NCBI GenBank assembly: GCA_027493405.1
Contig: JAOSKV010000009.1
Span: 5,243 to 69,242, forward strand
Source of the DNA: FEB-22 sp003105195
GTDB lineage: Bacteria; Pseudomonadota; Alphaproteobacteria; Rhizobiales; Xanthobacteraceae
Length of the DNA stretch: 64,000 nt
Reading direction: 5' to 3'
Position 1 is the first letter of the stretch. The number at the start of each line of letters is the position of its first letter. The notes under the pieces are model-generated. The model was not told the origin of the DNA, searched no databases, and saw only the letters and a list, made by a program, of their open reading frames with translations. Position numbers and translations under genes: made by a program. Positions 18,137 through 32,810 of the stretch are shown here, in pieces.

Positions 18137-18140
<4 letters not shown>
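15984..18140 (-). CDS. glgX: Glycogen debranching enzyme GlgX
   Basis: The 718-residue isoamylase-type GH13 enzyme cleaves alpha-1,6 branches. It starts with a CBM48-like N-domain (YPLGATWDGRGVNFALFSAH), followed by GH13 motifs VILDVVYNHTAEGN, DGFRFDLATTL (nucleophile Asp), LIAEPWDVGPGGYQVG (acid Glu) and TAHDGFTLEDLVSYDGKHNE. GTG at 18140 overlaps the glgB stop (GTGA) and is the coupled start; ATG at 18131 is an alternative. The reading frame happens to stay open upstream through the antisense-like frame of glgB into treS, which would produce a false 2,567-residue fusion. Confidence 0.92.
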
Positions 18141-20338
<2,198 letters not shown>

Positions 20339-20388
20339 GCGCGTCCTCCAAATCGATTTGGCCGATGCGCGCCGACGGCGACCCGCCG

Positions 20389-23683
<3,295 letters not shown>

Positions 23684-23687
<4 letters not shown>

Positions 23688-25741
23688 GCGTTCGGCGCGC
23701 GGTAGTCGACGTGCTTCCAGACCGCGACGCGGAAGATCGCGACCGGGTTGTCCTTCGGGTCGAGCCGGACGTGCTGCGGCGAGCCGCGCCAGAGGTGCTT
23801 GGCGCCGGTGAGCAGCTCCTCGGCCTCGAAGGCGTCGGGGTCGGAGAGCCCCATCTCGGCGATCGGGAACCAGAGCGTCGCCTCGTGGGCCTCGAAGGGA
23901 TCGAGATTGACCGCGACGAAGACGATGTTCTCCCGGTCCTCCGTCATCTTGCTGTAGAACAGGACGTTGTCGTGGTCGGCGCGCCAGAAGCGCAGGTTGA
24001 GGAACTCGTGCAGCGCCGGGTTCTCGCGCCGGATCCGGTTGATCGCGGAGACGAAGGGCTTGATGTTGCCGGCCCGGTTCCAGTCCCAGACCTTGTACTG
24101 GTACTTCTCGGAATCGAGATACTCCTCGGTGCCCGGCACCGCGGTCCCCTCACACAGCTCGAAGCCGTTGTAGATGCCGTAGACGCCGGCGAGCGTCGCG
24201 GCGAGCGCGAGGCGGATCTTGAAGGCGGGCGGCCCGCCCTTCTGCAGGAAGGGCGGCAGGATGTCGGGCGTGTTGGCGAAGAAGTTCGGGCGCAGGTACT
24301 CGCGGCACTCGGTCTCCGTGAGCTCGGTCAGGTAGTCGGTGAGCTCCTGCCTGAAGTTGCGCCACGTGAAGTAGGTGTAGGACTGGGTGAAGCCCGCCTT
24401 CGCCAGCACCTTGAGCATCTTCGGCCGCGTGAAGGCTTCGGAGAGGAAGATCACGTCGGGATGCCGCGTCTGCACCTCGCGGATCAGCCACTCCCAGAAC
24501 GGCACCGGCTTGGTGTGGGGATTGTCGACGCGGAAGATGCGCACGCCGCGCTCGACCCAGGTCAGCACCACGTCGCGCAGCGCGGTCCACAGCGCCTCGC
24601 GGTGCGGCCCGTAGAAATTGACGTTGACGATGTCCTGGTACTTCTTCGGCGGGTTCTCGGCATGCTTGATGGTGCCGTCCGGCCGGAACGTGAACCACTC
24701 GGGATGCTGCTTCACCCAGGGGTGGTCCGGCGCGCACTGGATCGCGAAGTCGAGCGCCACCTCCATCTCGAGCTCGCGGCAGCGCGCGACGAAGCGCGCG
24801 AAGTCGTCGAGGCTGCCGAGGTCGGGATGGATCGCCTCGTGGCCGCCCTCCCGGGCGCCGATCGCATAGGGGCTGCCGGGATCCTCGGGCCCGGCATTGA
24901 GGGTGTTGTTCGGCCCCTTGCGGTTGATCCGGCCGATCGGATGGATCGGCACCAGATAGACCACGTCGAAGCCCATGGCGCGGACCTCGGGCAGGCGCGC
25001 GATGCAATCGTCGAAGGTCGCGCTGCGCGTCGGGTCGGAACCCTGCGAGCGCGGAAACATCTCGTACCAGGCCGCGAAGACGGCCTGCGGACGGTCCGCG
25101 AACACTTCGAGCGTGCGGAAGTAGCAGCTCACGTCCTCGCGCGGGCCGTGCTCGGCCAGGACCTGCGCGAGCCCCTCCTCGAGCAGGGGATGGGACCGGC
25201 TCGGCTGCCCGGCCGCGAGCCCCGCGCGCAGCCGGTCGCGGACCTGCGCCGGCATCCTGCCGGAGGAGTCGAGCGCCCGCTCGAGGATCTGGCGGCCTTC
25301 GGCCAGCTCGATCTCGACCGCCTGTCCGGCGTCGATCTTCTTGAGGATGTCGCGGCGCCAGGACGCGAACACGTCGGTCCAGGCTTCGATCGTGTAGTGG
25401 TAACGGCTGTTGCGCTCGAGGCGGAACGACCCCGACCAGCGGTCGTTGTCGCGCGGCCGCATCGGCGCGCGGCGCCATTCGGTCTCGCCGGCGGGCCGGT
25501 AGAGCACCGCGGCCGCCAGCACGTCGTGGCCGTCGCGGAAGATGTCGGCCCAGACCTCGAAGCTGTCGCCCGCCCGTCGCTTCACCGGATAGCGGCCGCC
25601 GTCGATCTCGGGATAGACCCCTTCGATCACGATGCGCCGGTCGGGCGCCCAATAGCGGTGGTGGGGGACTTCGAGGGACGCAGCCAGCCCGGCCGCCGCA
25701 GACGCCCGCTTCTTGTTCGCCGCACCCGCGATCACCCCCAT
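23684..25741 (-). CDS. glgE: Alpha-1,4-glucan:maltose-1-phosphate maltosyltransferase GlgE
   Basis: GlgE extends alpha-1,4-glucans with maltose from maltose-1-phosphate. The 685-residue GH13_3 protein has the N-terminal beta-sandwich (RIVIEGVYPEIDGGRYPVKR, FEVWADIFRDGHDVLAAAV), the catalytic RIFRVDNPHTKPVPFWEW (nucleophile Asp followed by the GlgE-typical NPHTKP), FLSEAFTRPKMLKVLAKAGF (acid Glu) and the YNGFELCEG region. It is the first gene of the operon, with GGGAG before ATG 25741; the promoter must lie within 25742-25941, in which no clear operator was seen. No glgA or glgC is present here, so polymer synthesis in this locus is from trehalose. Confidence 0.94.
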
Positions 25742-25941
25742 GCGACCCGCTCCCTTCGTGAATGGTCCCTCGGCGCGTAATCGCTAACGCCCGCCGCCCG
25801 GCAAGAGTTCCATTGCTTGATCACCCTCTGGATTCTCCCGCGGAATCCGTGATTTGACGGGATCTCGGGACCGCGTCTCCAGCCCAGTCATCGGCCCTCA
25901 ATCGATCTCGCCGAGATGAATCGAAAAGGCCGGCAGGGGGG

Positions 25942-26447
25942 TCATCCCTTCTCAACCACTCGCCGGCGATCGAAAATCCGCCAGCGCGGGCGTCGGAGGC
26001 ATCCTGCCGACCGCGCGCCGCGCACGCCATGGCGCGCATACAGTCGCGCCTCGAGTCCCTTGTCATGGGCGAGGCGCGAGGCCGCGATCTCGACGACCGG
26101 GCGCGCCTCGCCGGGCTCGAGGCGAGCGAACGTGGTCGATTCCCTGAAGACATCCCTGGGGAAGACGGCCACGTCCGGCTCGAGCATCGTCATGTCGTTC
26201 AAGCGCAGCGTCGCTTCGACATCGATGGTCAGATCATGCGGGAGCGCGCGAGAAATCGCGCCGGTGAGCACCGACTTGATGCGCTCGTGCGCGACACCTT
26301 TGGCCGCCGTCATGACGACGTCCCCCCGACCAGCTCGAATCTCTCGTCCTCGTGGAGGACGCCGGGCGCGATCATGCGACCGATGTCCTCGACGGTGAAC
26401 GCTCTTCGGGAGACCCCTCCGGCGGCTGTGGTGACGGCGACGTTCAT
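25942..26447 (-). pseudogene. Uma2-family (DUF820) endonuclease-like protein, frameshifted
   Basis: MNVAVTTAAGGVSRRAFTVE ... GRMIAPGVLHEDERFELVGG is a typical Uma2/DUF820 restriction-endonuclease-fold N-terminus. The next frame continues DVVMTAAKGVAHERIKSVLT ... LEPDVAVFPRDVF ... VVEIAASRLAHDKGLEARLY, the PD-(D/E)XK core (EPD, then EIA). A run of six G at about 26325, where seven are expected, breaks the frame. The C-terminal 30 residues after ARHGVR no longer look like the family, so a second lesion is possible. ATG at 26459 is an alternative start. The function of Uma2 proteins is poorly known; they are common in cyanobacteria and variable genome parts. Confidence 0.7.
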
Positions 26448-26636
26448 GGCAGCGATCATGTTGCGATGCGGAGAATATAGCAACTGACGGCGCCCGGCGC
26501 GACGGGCCCCTCCGCGACAGGCGCGCGCGCGTGCTCGAACCGCGCCAGTCGCGCGCCTGCGCGACGAGGCGAGCGCGCACCGCATTCGAGAAGGGCCGGC
26601 TTGCGCAAGTTCGGTCTCTCGTAGTACGTTTTTGCC

Positions 26637-26924
26637 ATGATCCGGTCGTGGCGGAATGCCGCAAGCCGCAAGGTGTGGGAAGGCGAAAGGCCCAACCTGT
26701 TCCGCGGCCTGGATTTCGATGCCGCAGTCGATCTGCTCTCGGCCCTCAACGTCGCCCAGTCTCTTCAAGACATCGCGCCTCTCAAGAGCGTCGGGCTTCA
26801 CAAGCTCAAAGGCGACCGAGCCGGACGATGGGCGATGACGGTGAACGCAAGGTGGCGCGTTTGCTTCTTCTTCCGAAAGGGCGACGCGCACGACGTGGAA
26901 ATCGTCGACTGTCACAGGGGTTAG
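26637..26924 (+). CDS. higB: Type II toxin HigB/RelE family
   Basis: The 95-residue basic protein has the RelE/HigB fold pattern: IRSWRNAASRKVWEGE, LSALNVAQSLQDI, LHKLKGDRAGRWAMTVNARW and RVCFFFRKGDAHDVEIVDCH. HigB toxins cut mRNA on the ribosome. It lies 3 bases before the antitoxin gene (toxin first, as usual for higBA). The ATG at 26637 follows a relatively AT-rich stretch (TAGTACGTTTTTGCC) where the operon promoter, normally repressed by HigA, is expected. Confidence 0.9.
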   Translation: MIRSWRNAASRKVWEGERPNLFRGLDFDAAVDLLSALNVAQSLQDIAPLKSVGLHKLKGDRAGRWAMTVNARWRVCFFFRKGDAHDVEIVDCHRG

Positions 26925-26927
26925 ACC

Positions 26928-27215
26928 ATGCCGCTCGCAGTACATCCGGGCCGTCTCCTGAAGCGCGAGCTTCGGGCGCGCGACCTCAGTGCAAGCAGGC
27001 TCGCGCTCGATCTCGCAGTACCGTCCGGTCGGATTACCGACATCTTGAACGGTCGCCGCTCGATCACGGCCGACACCGCGGTGCGGCTCGGTCGCTATTT
27101 CGGAAACCGCCCGCAATTCTGGCTCGACCTGCAGAGCCAGTACGACATTGCCTTGATCGAGCGTGAGCATGGAGCGGAGATCATGCGCCGCGTTCGTCCA
27201 GCAGACGCGGCGTAA
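26928..27215 (+). CDS. higA: Antitoxin HigA, XRE-type helix-turn-helix
   Basis: The 95-residue HigA has a single XRE helix-turn-helix (SASRLALDLAVPSGRITDIL) followed by NGRRSITADTAVRLGRYFGN and the family tail FWLDLQSQYDIALIERE. It binds HigB through its N-terminal half and represses the higBA promoter. It starts 3 bases after the higB stop, with AGG within the toxin's last codons. The downstream 128 bases to the alpha-glucosidase stop (convergent) hold no feature I recognise. Confidence 0.92.
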   Translation: MPLAVHPGRLLKRELRARDLSASRLALDLAVPSGRITDILNGRRSITADTAVRLGRYFGNRPQFWLDLQSQYDIALIEREHGAEIMRRVRPADAA

Positions 27216-27343
27216 CGTCCGATTCGGACGCCAACCCGTGGCATGCCGCCGACATCGATGACGGCCCGCGCGAGCCCGGCGGGCGCTTTCCGAGGCGGAT
27301 CGGGCCCGGAATCCATCCTCGACGTGCCAACGCCCGATCGTGG

Positions 27344-29011
27344 CTATTCCTCGATCTCGGCGATCAGCACCCCGTAGGGGGGCAGGACGAACGCATCCTC
27401 GGTCGCGTCCACCGCGAAATCCGGCACCTCGACGGGGCGCAGCTCCGGCAATTCGTCGCGCGGCAGGCGCACCGTGGCGCCCTGGAGGTTGAAGGCGAGC
27501 AGGAGGCGCTGCTGCTCGCAGCCGCGCTCGAACACGAGCACGGGCTCCGGCGGGTGCAGCAGGCGGAAGCCGCCGTCGCGCAGCGCCGGCTGCGCCTTGC
27601 GCCAGGCGATGAGGCGGCGGAACACCCAGAGGAACGAGGTCGGATCCGCCTCCTGGCGCGCCACCGCCCGGCCGACATGGTCCGGCGGAATCGGCAGCCA
27701 GGGCCGCGTTGCCGTCGTGAAGCCCGCCTGCGGCTGGTCCACGGCCCAGGGCATCGGCGTGCGCGCGCCGTCGCGCCCGATGAAGGTCGGGAAGAACGAG
27801 ATGCCGTAGGGGTCGCGCATGTCCTCCCGGGCGATGTCGGCCTCGGGCAGCCCGAGCTCCTCGCCCTGGTAGATGCAGGCATTGCCGGGAAGCGTGAGCA
27901 GCAGCGCCGTCAGCGCATGCGGCAGGCGCTCGTCGGACTCCGATTTCCAGCGCGTGACCGCACGCACCACGTCGTGGTTGCTGAACGCCCAGCACACGCA
28001 GCCGTGCTCGATCGCCGCGTCCATGCTGATCAGCACGCTGCGCACCGCCGAGGCCGTGAGCTGCTCCTTCATCAGGGCGAGCGTGTAGGCGGCATCGAGC
28101 CGGCCCTCGCGCGCGTCCGTGTATTGCGCGCAGCGGCCATAGGCGCCCGGCTCGCTCGAGACCTCGCCGAGCGTCACGGTCCCGGGATAGCGCGCGAGGA
28201 ACGCGCGCAGCCGCGCGAGGAACGGGAAGACGTCGGGTTGCAGCATGTCGTAGAGATGCTGCTGCATGCCGAAGGGGCGCGTCGGCAGCGCGCCCGCGGC
28301 GTGCTGGCGCGGCGGGTTGCTGCGCAGCGCCCGGTCGTGGAACATGAAGTCGATGGCGTCGAGGCGGAACCCGTCGACGCCGCGGTCGAGCCAGAACGCC
28401 GCGATCCCGAGCACCGCGTCCACCACGGCCGGGTTGTAGAGGTTGAGCTGCGGCTGCGCCGGCAGGAAGTGGTGCAGGTAGTACTGGCGCCGGCGCGGGT
28501 CCCAGGTCCAGGCCGGGCCGCCGAACACCGAGAGCCAGTTGTTCGGCGGCGAGCCGTCGGGGCGCGCCTCCGCCCACACGTACCAGTCCGCCTTCCCGCC
28601 CTCGCGCGCGGCGCGGCTCGCCGCGAACCAGGGATGCTCGTCCGAGGTGTGGCTCCACACCTGGTCGATGAGCACGCGCAGGCCGAGCCGGTGCGCGCGC
28701 GCGACCAGATCGTCGAAGTCGGCGAGCGTGCCGAACATCGGCTCGACGTCGCAGTGGTCCGAGACGTCGTAGCCGAAGTCCTTCATCGGCGAGCGGTAGA
28801 AGGGCGAGATCCAGATCGCGTCGACGCCGAGCTCGGCCACGTGGTCGAGCTTTTCGACGATGCCGCGCAGGTCGCCGATGCCGTCGCCGTCGCTGTCGCG
28901 GAAGCTGCGCGGATAGATCTGGTAGATCGCGGCCCCGCGCCACCATTGCTCGCCGCGCGACGCGCGCGCCGCGATCGCGGGTCGGCTGCGCGGGAAAGTC
29001 TCGATGTCCAT
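27344..29011 (-). CDS. GH13 alpha-glucosidase
   Basis: The 555-residue enzyme of the oligo-1,6-glucosidase/alpha-glucosidase subgroup shows WWRGAAIYQIYPRSFRDSDG at the N-terminus, VLIDQVWSHTSDEHPWF, GFRLDAIDFMF (nucleophile Asp), TLGEVSSEPGAYG (acid Glu) and FSNHDVVRAVTRW. It hydrolyses terminal glucose from maltose, sucrose or isomaltose-like sugars in the cytoplasm. It is on the same strand as, and upstream of, the glgE operon but separated by higBA and the Uma2 gene, suggesting these later inserted into a larger alpha-glucan region. The 235 bases upstream of its start (29012-29246) show nothing recognisable. Confidence 0.92.
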   Translation of the reverse strand: MDIETFPRSRPAIAARASRGEQWWRGAAIYQIYPRSFRDSDGDGIGDLRGIVEKLDHVAELGVDAIWISPFYRSPMKDFGYDVSDHCDVEPMFGTLADFDDLVARAHRLGLRVLIDQVWSHTSDEHPWFAASRAAREGGKADWYVWAEARPDGSPPNNWLSVFGGPAWTWDPRRRQYYLHHFLPAQPQLNLYNPAVVDAVLGIAAFWLDRGVDGFRLDAIDFMFHDRALRSNPPRQHAAGALPTRPFGMQQHLYDMLQPDVFPFLARLRAFLARYPGTVTLGEVSSEPGAYGRCAQYTDAREGRLDAAYTLALMKEQLTASAVRSVLISMDAAIEHGCVCWAFSNHDVVRAVTRWKSESDERLPHALTALLLTLPGNACIYQGEELGLPEADIAREDMRDPYGISFFPTFIGRDGARTPMPWAVDQPQAGFTTATRPWLPIPPDHVGRAVARQEADPTSFLWVFRRLIAWRKAQPALRDGGFRLLHPPEPVLVFERGCEQQRLLLAFNLQGATVRLPRDELPELRPVEVPDFAVDATEDAFVLPPYGVLIAEIEE

Positions 29012-29246
29012 CGCGGTTCACCCCGGATGCGCGACTCCGCGAGCAGCACTGTGCCGTGTCCAGGCTGCGCGGCGGTCCGTGTCCTCCCCCGTCCGAGCTT
29101 GTCCCCCGCTCGCGTCGGGCACGGCCATCGAGTCGCGTCGGCGACTTGTAGCACGGCGCGGACGGTATCCCGGCATGGGAAAACTACGGAGCGGTGCCGC
29201 GCCTCGGTTCCGCGGCCGGAACAGCGCGCGACGACGAGCCCGCGCC

Positions 29247-30692
29247 CTATTCGGGGACGCCCGCCTTCCTCAGCCCTTCGACGAATACGTCGCGGTGCGC
29301 GAAATGCTTGAGGTTCTCACGAATGACGTTGAGCCGCACCGGCGGCCCGAGCCGGTTACGCGTCGCAATGTAATCGCGCGCGGCGTCCATCAGCCCGAGA
29401 TGACCGCAGCAGCTGACCAGGGTGTTGTAGTGGCCCGGATATTCCGCGAAGGCGGCGACCGACGCCTCCAGGTAGGGAAGCGCCTCCGCGAAGCGCTGCG
29501 CACCGAGCAGCGCGAGCCCGTGGATCGAGGTGTAGAAGCCCGAATAGGTGTCGACCGGACTCATGCGCATCGCCTTGCCGGTCTCGGCGATCGCCTCCTC
29601 GTAGGCGCCGCTGCGCAGGAGCGCCCAGCCGAGCGCCATGTGACCGAGCGCGAAGCTCGGATTGAGCGCGAGCGCCGACTTGAGCTCGGTGAGCGCGCGG
29701 TCGTGCTGCCCGGTGCCGCTCAGGCACAGGCCGCGCACCATGCGCGGCCAGGGATCGCCCGGATCGAGGGTGAGCGCGTCCTCCGCGTGCTGCATGGCCT
29801 GCCGATAGCCGGCGCGCACGTCCTCGTGCCAGTAGCAATAGGCGGACCACCAGACCGCCCAGCTCATCGCCGCATGGGCGCGGGCATAGCCGGGCTCCAT
29901 CGCGATGGCGCGCCGCAGCAGGGTCTGCGCCTCCTCGTTCTGGACGCGCCCGACGCGGCCGAGCAGCGAGAGCGCGCGCACCACGAGCTCCCAGGCGTTG
30001 AGATTCTCGGGCGGCTTGCCGGCGGCGCGGAAGCCTTCCTGGGCGTAGAGGTGCGGCTCGACCGCCGCGACCACGTGCTCGGTGATGTCGTCCTGGACCG
30101 CGAAGATGTCCTTGAGCTCGCGGTCGTACTTCTCGGCCCAGATGTGGTTGCCGGTCTCCGCGTCGATCAGCTGGCCCGTGATGCGGATGCGTCCGCCCGC
30201 GGTCCTGACGGCGCCTTCGAGCACGTAGCGCACGCCGAGATCGCGCGCCACCTCGCGCACGTCGACGGCGCGCCCCTTGTAGACGAAGGCGGAGTTGCGG
30301 GCGATCACGAACAGCCAGCGCAGCCGCGTCAGCGCCGTGATGATGTCCTCGGTGATCCCGTCGGCGAGGAAATCCTGGTCGGGACTGCCGCCGAGATCGG
30401 CGAAGGGGAGCACCGCGATCGAGGGCATGTCGACCGGCTTCGGCGGCGCGGGCCGCTCGCCCGGCGCGGGCGGCGGCGCCTCGCCCGGCGGAGCGCGCAG
30501 CACGAGCCCGGTGTGCTTCTCGACGATCGCCAGCGTCCGCTCGGAGAACAGGCCGGTCAGCAGCTTGTCGACCGTCGACTTGCCGAGCTTGGTCTTGAAC
30601 GCGAACTGCTCGCGCGAGATCCGCTCGCGCGCGAGGTAGTCCTTGATCGCGCCCGCGATCCGCTTCCGGTCGTCCGTGGTCACGTGGTCCAT
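29247..30692 (-). CDS. HTH/TolB-like/TPR regulatory protein
   Basis: The 481-residue protein of a type common in Rhizobiales (often annotated next to adenylate cyclases) has an N-terminal region of about 65 residues resembling a DNA-binding helix bundle (REQFAFKTKLGKSTVDKLLT), a proline-rich linker, a TolB/FlgO-like domain (SIAVLPFADLGGSPDQDFLA, RLRWLFVIARNSAFVYKG, GRIRITGQLIDAETG) and several TPR repeats from about residue 205 on. No cyclase domain is present. No signal peptide is seen, so it is probably cytoplasmic. Its start faces four spaced CGGAAA repeats that may be its own operator. The function is unknown. Confidence 0.75.
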   Translation of the reverse strand: MDHVTTDDRKRIAGAIKDYLARERISREQFAFKTKLGKSTVDKLLTGLFSERTLAIVEKHTGLVLRAPPGEAPPPAPGERPAPPKPVDMPSIAVLPFADLGGSPDQDFLADGITEDIITALTRLRWLFVIARNSAFVYKGRAVDVREVARDLGVRYVLEGAVRTAGGRIRITGQLIDAETGNHIWAEKYDRELKDIFAVQDDITEHVVAAVEPHLYAQEGFRAAGKPPENLNAWELVVRALSLLGRVGRVQNEEAQTLLRRAIAMEPGYARAHAAMSWAVWWSAYCYWHEDVRAGYRQAMQHAEDALTLDPGDPWPRMVRGLCLSGTGQHDRALTELKSALALNPSFALGHMALGWALLRSGAYEEAIAETGKAMRMSPVDTYSGFYTSIHGLALLGAQRFAEALPYLEASVAAFAEYPGHYNTLVSCCGHLGLMDAARDYIATRNRLGPPVRLNVIRENLKHFAHRDVFVEGLRKAGVPE

Positions 30693-30716
30693 GCTCGGGC
30701 CCGAGGAGGCGATCCC

Positions 30717-30754
30717 CGGAAAATATCGGAAAATTCCGGAAAGAGCGCCGGAAA
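30717..30754. promoter_or_regulatory. Four CGGAAA direct repeats with helical spacing
   Basis: CGGAAA occurs at 30717, 30727, 30737 and 30749 (start-to-start 10, 10 and 12 bases), all on one face of the helix, in a locally AT-rich stretch. It lies 25 bases upstream of the TolB/TPR gene start on the minus strand and 55 bases upstream of the cytochrome c gene on the plus strand, so a protein bound here could control both. Confidence 0.55.
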
Positions 30755-30808
30755 CTGCATTTGTTTACAAGCCGATCGACCCAGAACGCCAGATCCGGGG
30801 GGCTCCTC

Positions 30809-31318
30809 ATGGAGATTTCGCTCGCAGGGCGGGTGCTGCTCGGGACGATCCTGATCTGCATCGCGGCCGTGATGGCGGCTCCGGTCCTCTCCGAGGACCA
30901 GCTGCGGCGCGGCGAATACCTCGCCACGATCATGAACTGCGCCGGCTGTCACTCGACCGGCGCGCTCCGCGGCCGTCCGCAGCCGCGGGGCCACCTTGCC
31001 GGCGCGACCGTCGGATTCCAGGTGCCGGGCCACGGGATCGTCTACCCGCCGAACCTCACGCCGGACCGGGAGACCGGGCTCGGCACCTGGAGCGGGACCG
31101 ACATCGTGAAAGCCGTGCGCTCCGGCGTGCGGCCGGACGGCCGCGTGCTCGCTCCCGCCATGCCCTGGCACAGCTTTGGCGCCCTGACCGACGCCGACGC
31201 CGAGGCGCTGGCCGCCTATCTCAAGACCGTGAAACCGGTGCGCCACCGGGTGCCCGCGATGGTCGACGGCGCCGAACCCGCCAAGGCCCCCTTCCTCGCC
31301 CTCAGGATCCCGGAGTGA
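30809..31318 (+). CDS. Membrane-anchored or secreted c-type cytochrome
   Basis: The 169-residue protein has an N-terminal hydrophobic segment (GRVLLGTILICIAAVMAAPV) that is a signal peptide or anchor, and one haem c motif, CAGCH (Cys44, Cys47, His48). The axial Met is likely in LAPAMPWHSFGALT. The region YPPNLTPDRETGLGTWSGTD is typical of the cytochrome c subunits found with alcohol, aldehyde or sugar dehydrogenases. It acts in the periplasm as an electron carrier; no dehydrogenase partner is adjacent. ATG 30809 was chosen because the signal peptide begins there (an upstream in-frame ATG exists at 30761). Confidence 0.88.
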   Translation: MEISLAGRVLLGTILICIAAVMAAPVLSEDQLRRGEYLATIMNCAGCHSTGALRGRPQPRGHLAGATVGFQVPGHGIVYPPNLTPDRETGLGTWSGTDIVKAVRSGVRPDGRVLAPAMPWHSFGALTDADAEALAAYLKTVKPVRHRVPAMVDGAEPAKAPFLALRIPE

Positions 31319-31358
31319 ACCGGGCGAAATCCTGCTCCCCAGCCGACCGGAGGCTTCC

Positions 31359-31571
31359 ATGAAGATCGACCTGCAGCTCACCCGCAACGGCGACGCCCTG
31401 GTCGCCAGCGTCTACGACGTCACCGACGCGGACAGCTTCGCCAATGCCTGCGCTGACCTCTGGTGGAAGCTCGCCCGCCAGGCGGCCGCAACCGGAACGG
31501 ACCCCGGGCATCCCGACACCGGCGTGCTCGCGCATCTCGCCGGCGCGCAGCTGCGCCTCGCGCGGGTCTGA
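31359..31571 (+). CDS. Hypothetical small protein
   Basis: The 70-residue protein (MKIDLQLTRNGDALVASVYD ...) is preceded by GGAGG, 7 bases before the ATG, and follows the cytochrome gene by 40 bases on the same strand. It is soluble, with no cysteines, signal peptide or recognisable domain. The clean ribosome-binding site and codon use typical of the region argue that it is real. Confidence 0.6.
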   Translation: MKIDLQLTRNGDALVASVYDVTDADSFANACADLWWKLARQAAATGTDPGHPDTGVLAHLAGAQLRLARV

Positions 31572-31584
31572 TCGCTCGCACGGG

Positions 31585-31887
31585 TCAACTGCCGTCGCCC
31601 GCGACCGTGTGCCAGAACCACCAGGTCCGCTCGATCACCCAGTCCTTCACGTCCTCCCGGAACTGGAGGTAATGCGCCGAGGCGCGATGCGCCTCCAGGG
31701 CGGCGGCGTCCGCATAGACCTCGTAGAGGAAGAACAGCGCCGGGTCCTCGGCCTCCTGGTGCACGTCGAAGCGGTGGCATCCCGGCTCGCGCGCGAGGCT
31801 GTTGTGGGCGTGGCGCGCGATGCGCGCGCGGAAGCGCTCGACGGCCTCCGGCCGGACGCGCAGATGGGCCGTGTGGATCAGCGCCAT
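31585..31887 (-). CDS. ABM-family (antibiotic biosynthesis monooxygenase-like) protein
   Basis: The 100-residue single ABM domain shows MALIHTAHLRVRPEAVERFR, NSLAREPGCHRFDVHQEAED and LFFLYEVYADAAALEAHRAS, with His and Trp near the C-terminus. Similar small proteins (LsrG-like) occur with sugar-uptake genes as isomerases or oxygenases without cofactor. It is the last gene of a minus-strand operon, 5 bases after an NAD-dependent epimerase gene, with the sugar ABC transporter upstream, so it probably acts on an intermediate of that sugar pathway. Confidence 0.85.
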   Translation of the reverse strand: MALIHTAHLRVRPEAVERFRARIARHAHNSLAREPGCHRFDVHQEAEDPALFFLYEVYADAAALEAHRASAHYLQFREDVKDWVIERTWWFWHTVAGDGS

Positions 31888-31892
31888 GAGCC

Positions 31893-32810
31893 TCACTCGA
31901 TGGCCGGCGCGCCGGCCGGATACAGCAACGATCGCCGGTCGTGGACCGGCTCGTAGCCGAGCGCCTCCCGGGCTTCCTCCAGGTCGTAGAGCGGCGCATG
32001 CGGATTGCCGGCATAGACCGCGGGCCGGCGCACCGGCACCTCCCGGCCGAGCAGGCGGGCGAGCCGCGCGAGCGTCGGCTCGGGCGCGAGCGTCGTGCGC
32101 GCCGAGATGAAGTAGGCGCCCTGCCGGGCCTTCGTCTCGAGCGCGCAGCGGAAGGCCCGCGCGGCGTCGCGCGGGTCGACATAGTGCCAGGCCGGCCCCC
32201 CGCCCGCCGGATTGGGACCGCCGGCGGACACGCCGGCATACCGCGCCGGGTCGGCCGCCCGCGCCCTCACCTCGCCCTCCATCTCGGGATAGAGGACGAA
32301 CACCGGCCGCAACACGATCACCTCGAGCCGGCCCCGGCCGATGAAGGCCTTGCCGATCTCCTCCCCGAGGAGCTTGCTGATCGCGTAAGGGTCGGTCGGG
32401 CGCAGCGGGTGGGCGGCGTCGACCGGCAGGTAGTCGGGCGGCCGCAGGCTGCCCGACATCACGGTGAACCCCACCACCGAGTCGCTCGAGCACAGCACCA
32501 CGCGCCGCACCCCCTGCGCCTCCGCGGCCGCGAGCACGGTCCACACGCCCATGGTGTTGGTGCGCACGATCTCCTCGCCGGTGCCGCTCCAGATGTTCGG
32601 CCGCGCCGCGATGTGGATCACGGCGTCCATGCCGCGGCAGGCCTCCGTCACGGCGTCCGCATCCGTGATGTCGCCGATGCGCTGCGCGATCGCGGCCCGC
32701 CCCGGGCGCTGGTCGAAGCCCGTGAGGGCGCAGCGGCCGGCGAGCTCGGCCGCCGTGTAGCTGCCGAGCTGCCCGCCGGTCCCGGTGATCAGCACCTTCT
32801 CGAAGGTCAT
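31893..32810 (-). CDS. NAD(P)-dependent epimerase/dehydratase (extended SDR)
   Basis: The 305-residue extended short-chain dehydrogenase has a Rossmann motif (LITGTGGQLGSYTAAEL), the catalytic Ser (LCSSDSVVGF) and the Tyr-x3-Lys pair in PYAISKLLGEE. Substrate-binding residues are in the C-terminal third. ATG 32810 overlaps the ABC ATPase stop by 4 bases. As one of four different SDRs around the sugar transporter, it may epimerise or oxidise the imported sugar or a lactone derived from it. The exact reaction cannot be read from the sequence. Confidence 0.85.
   Translation of the reverse strand: MTFEKVLITGTGGQLGSYTAAELAGRCALTGFDQRPGRAAIAQRIGDITDADAVTEACRGMDAVIHIAARPNIWSGTGEEIVRTNTMGVWTVLAAAEAQGVRRVVLCSSDSVVGFTVMSGSLRPPDYLPVDAAHPLRPTDPYAISKLLGEEIGKAFIGRGRLEVIVLRPVFVLYPEMEGEVRARAADPARYAGVSAGGPNPAGGGPAWHYVDPRDAARAFRCALETKARQGAYFISARTTLAPEPTLARLARLLGREVPVRRPAVYAGNPHAPLYDLEEAREALGYEPVHDRRSLLYPAGAPAIE

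Noticed and set aside
29012..29246. Small gene in the gap between the alpha-glucosidase and the TolB-like gene
   Set aside because: Open frames here are extensions of antisense frames, without ribosome-binding sites or recognisable protein features.
30717..30754. CRISPR-like repeats
   Set aside because: Units are only 6 bases with 4-6-base spacers and no cas genes are present; treated as operator-like boxes.
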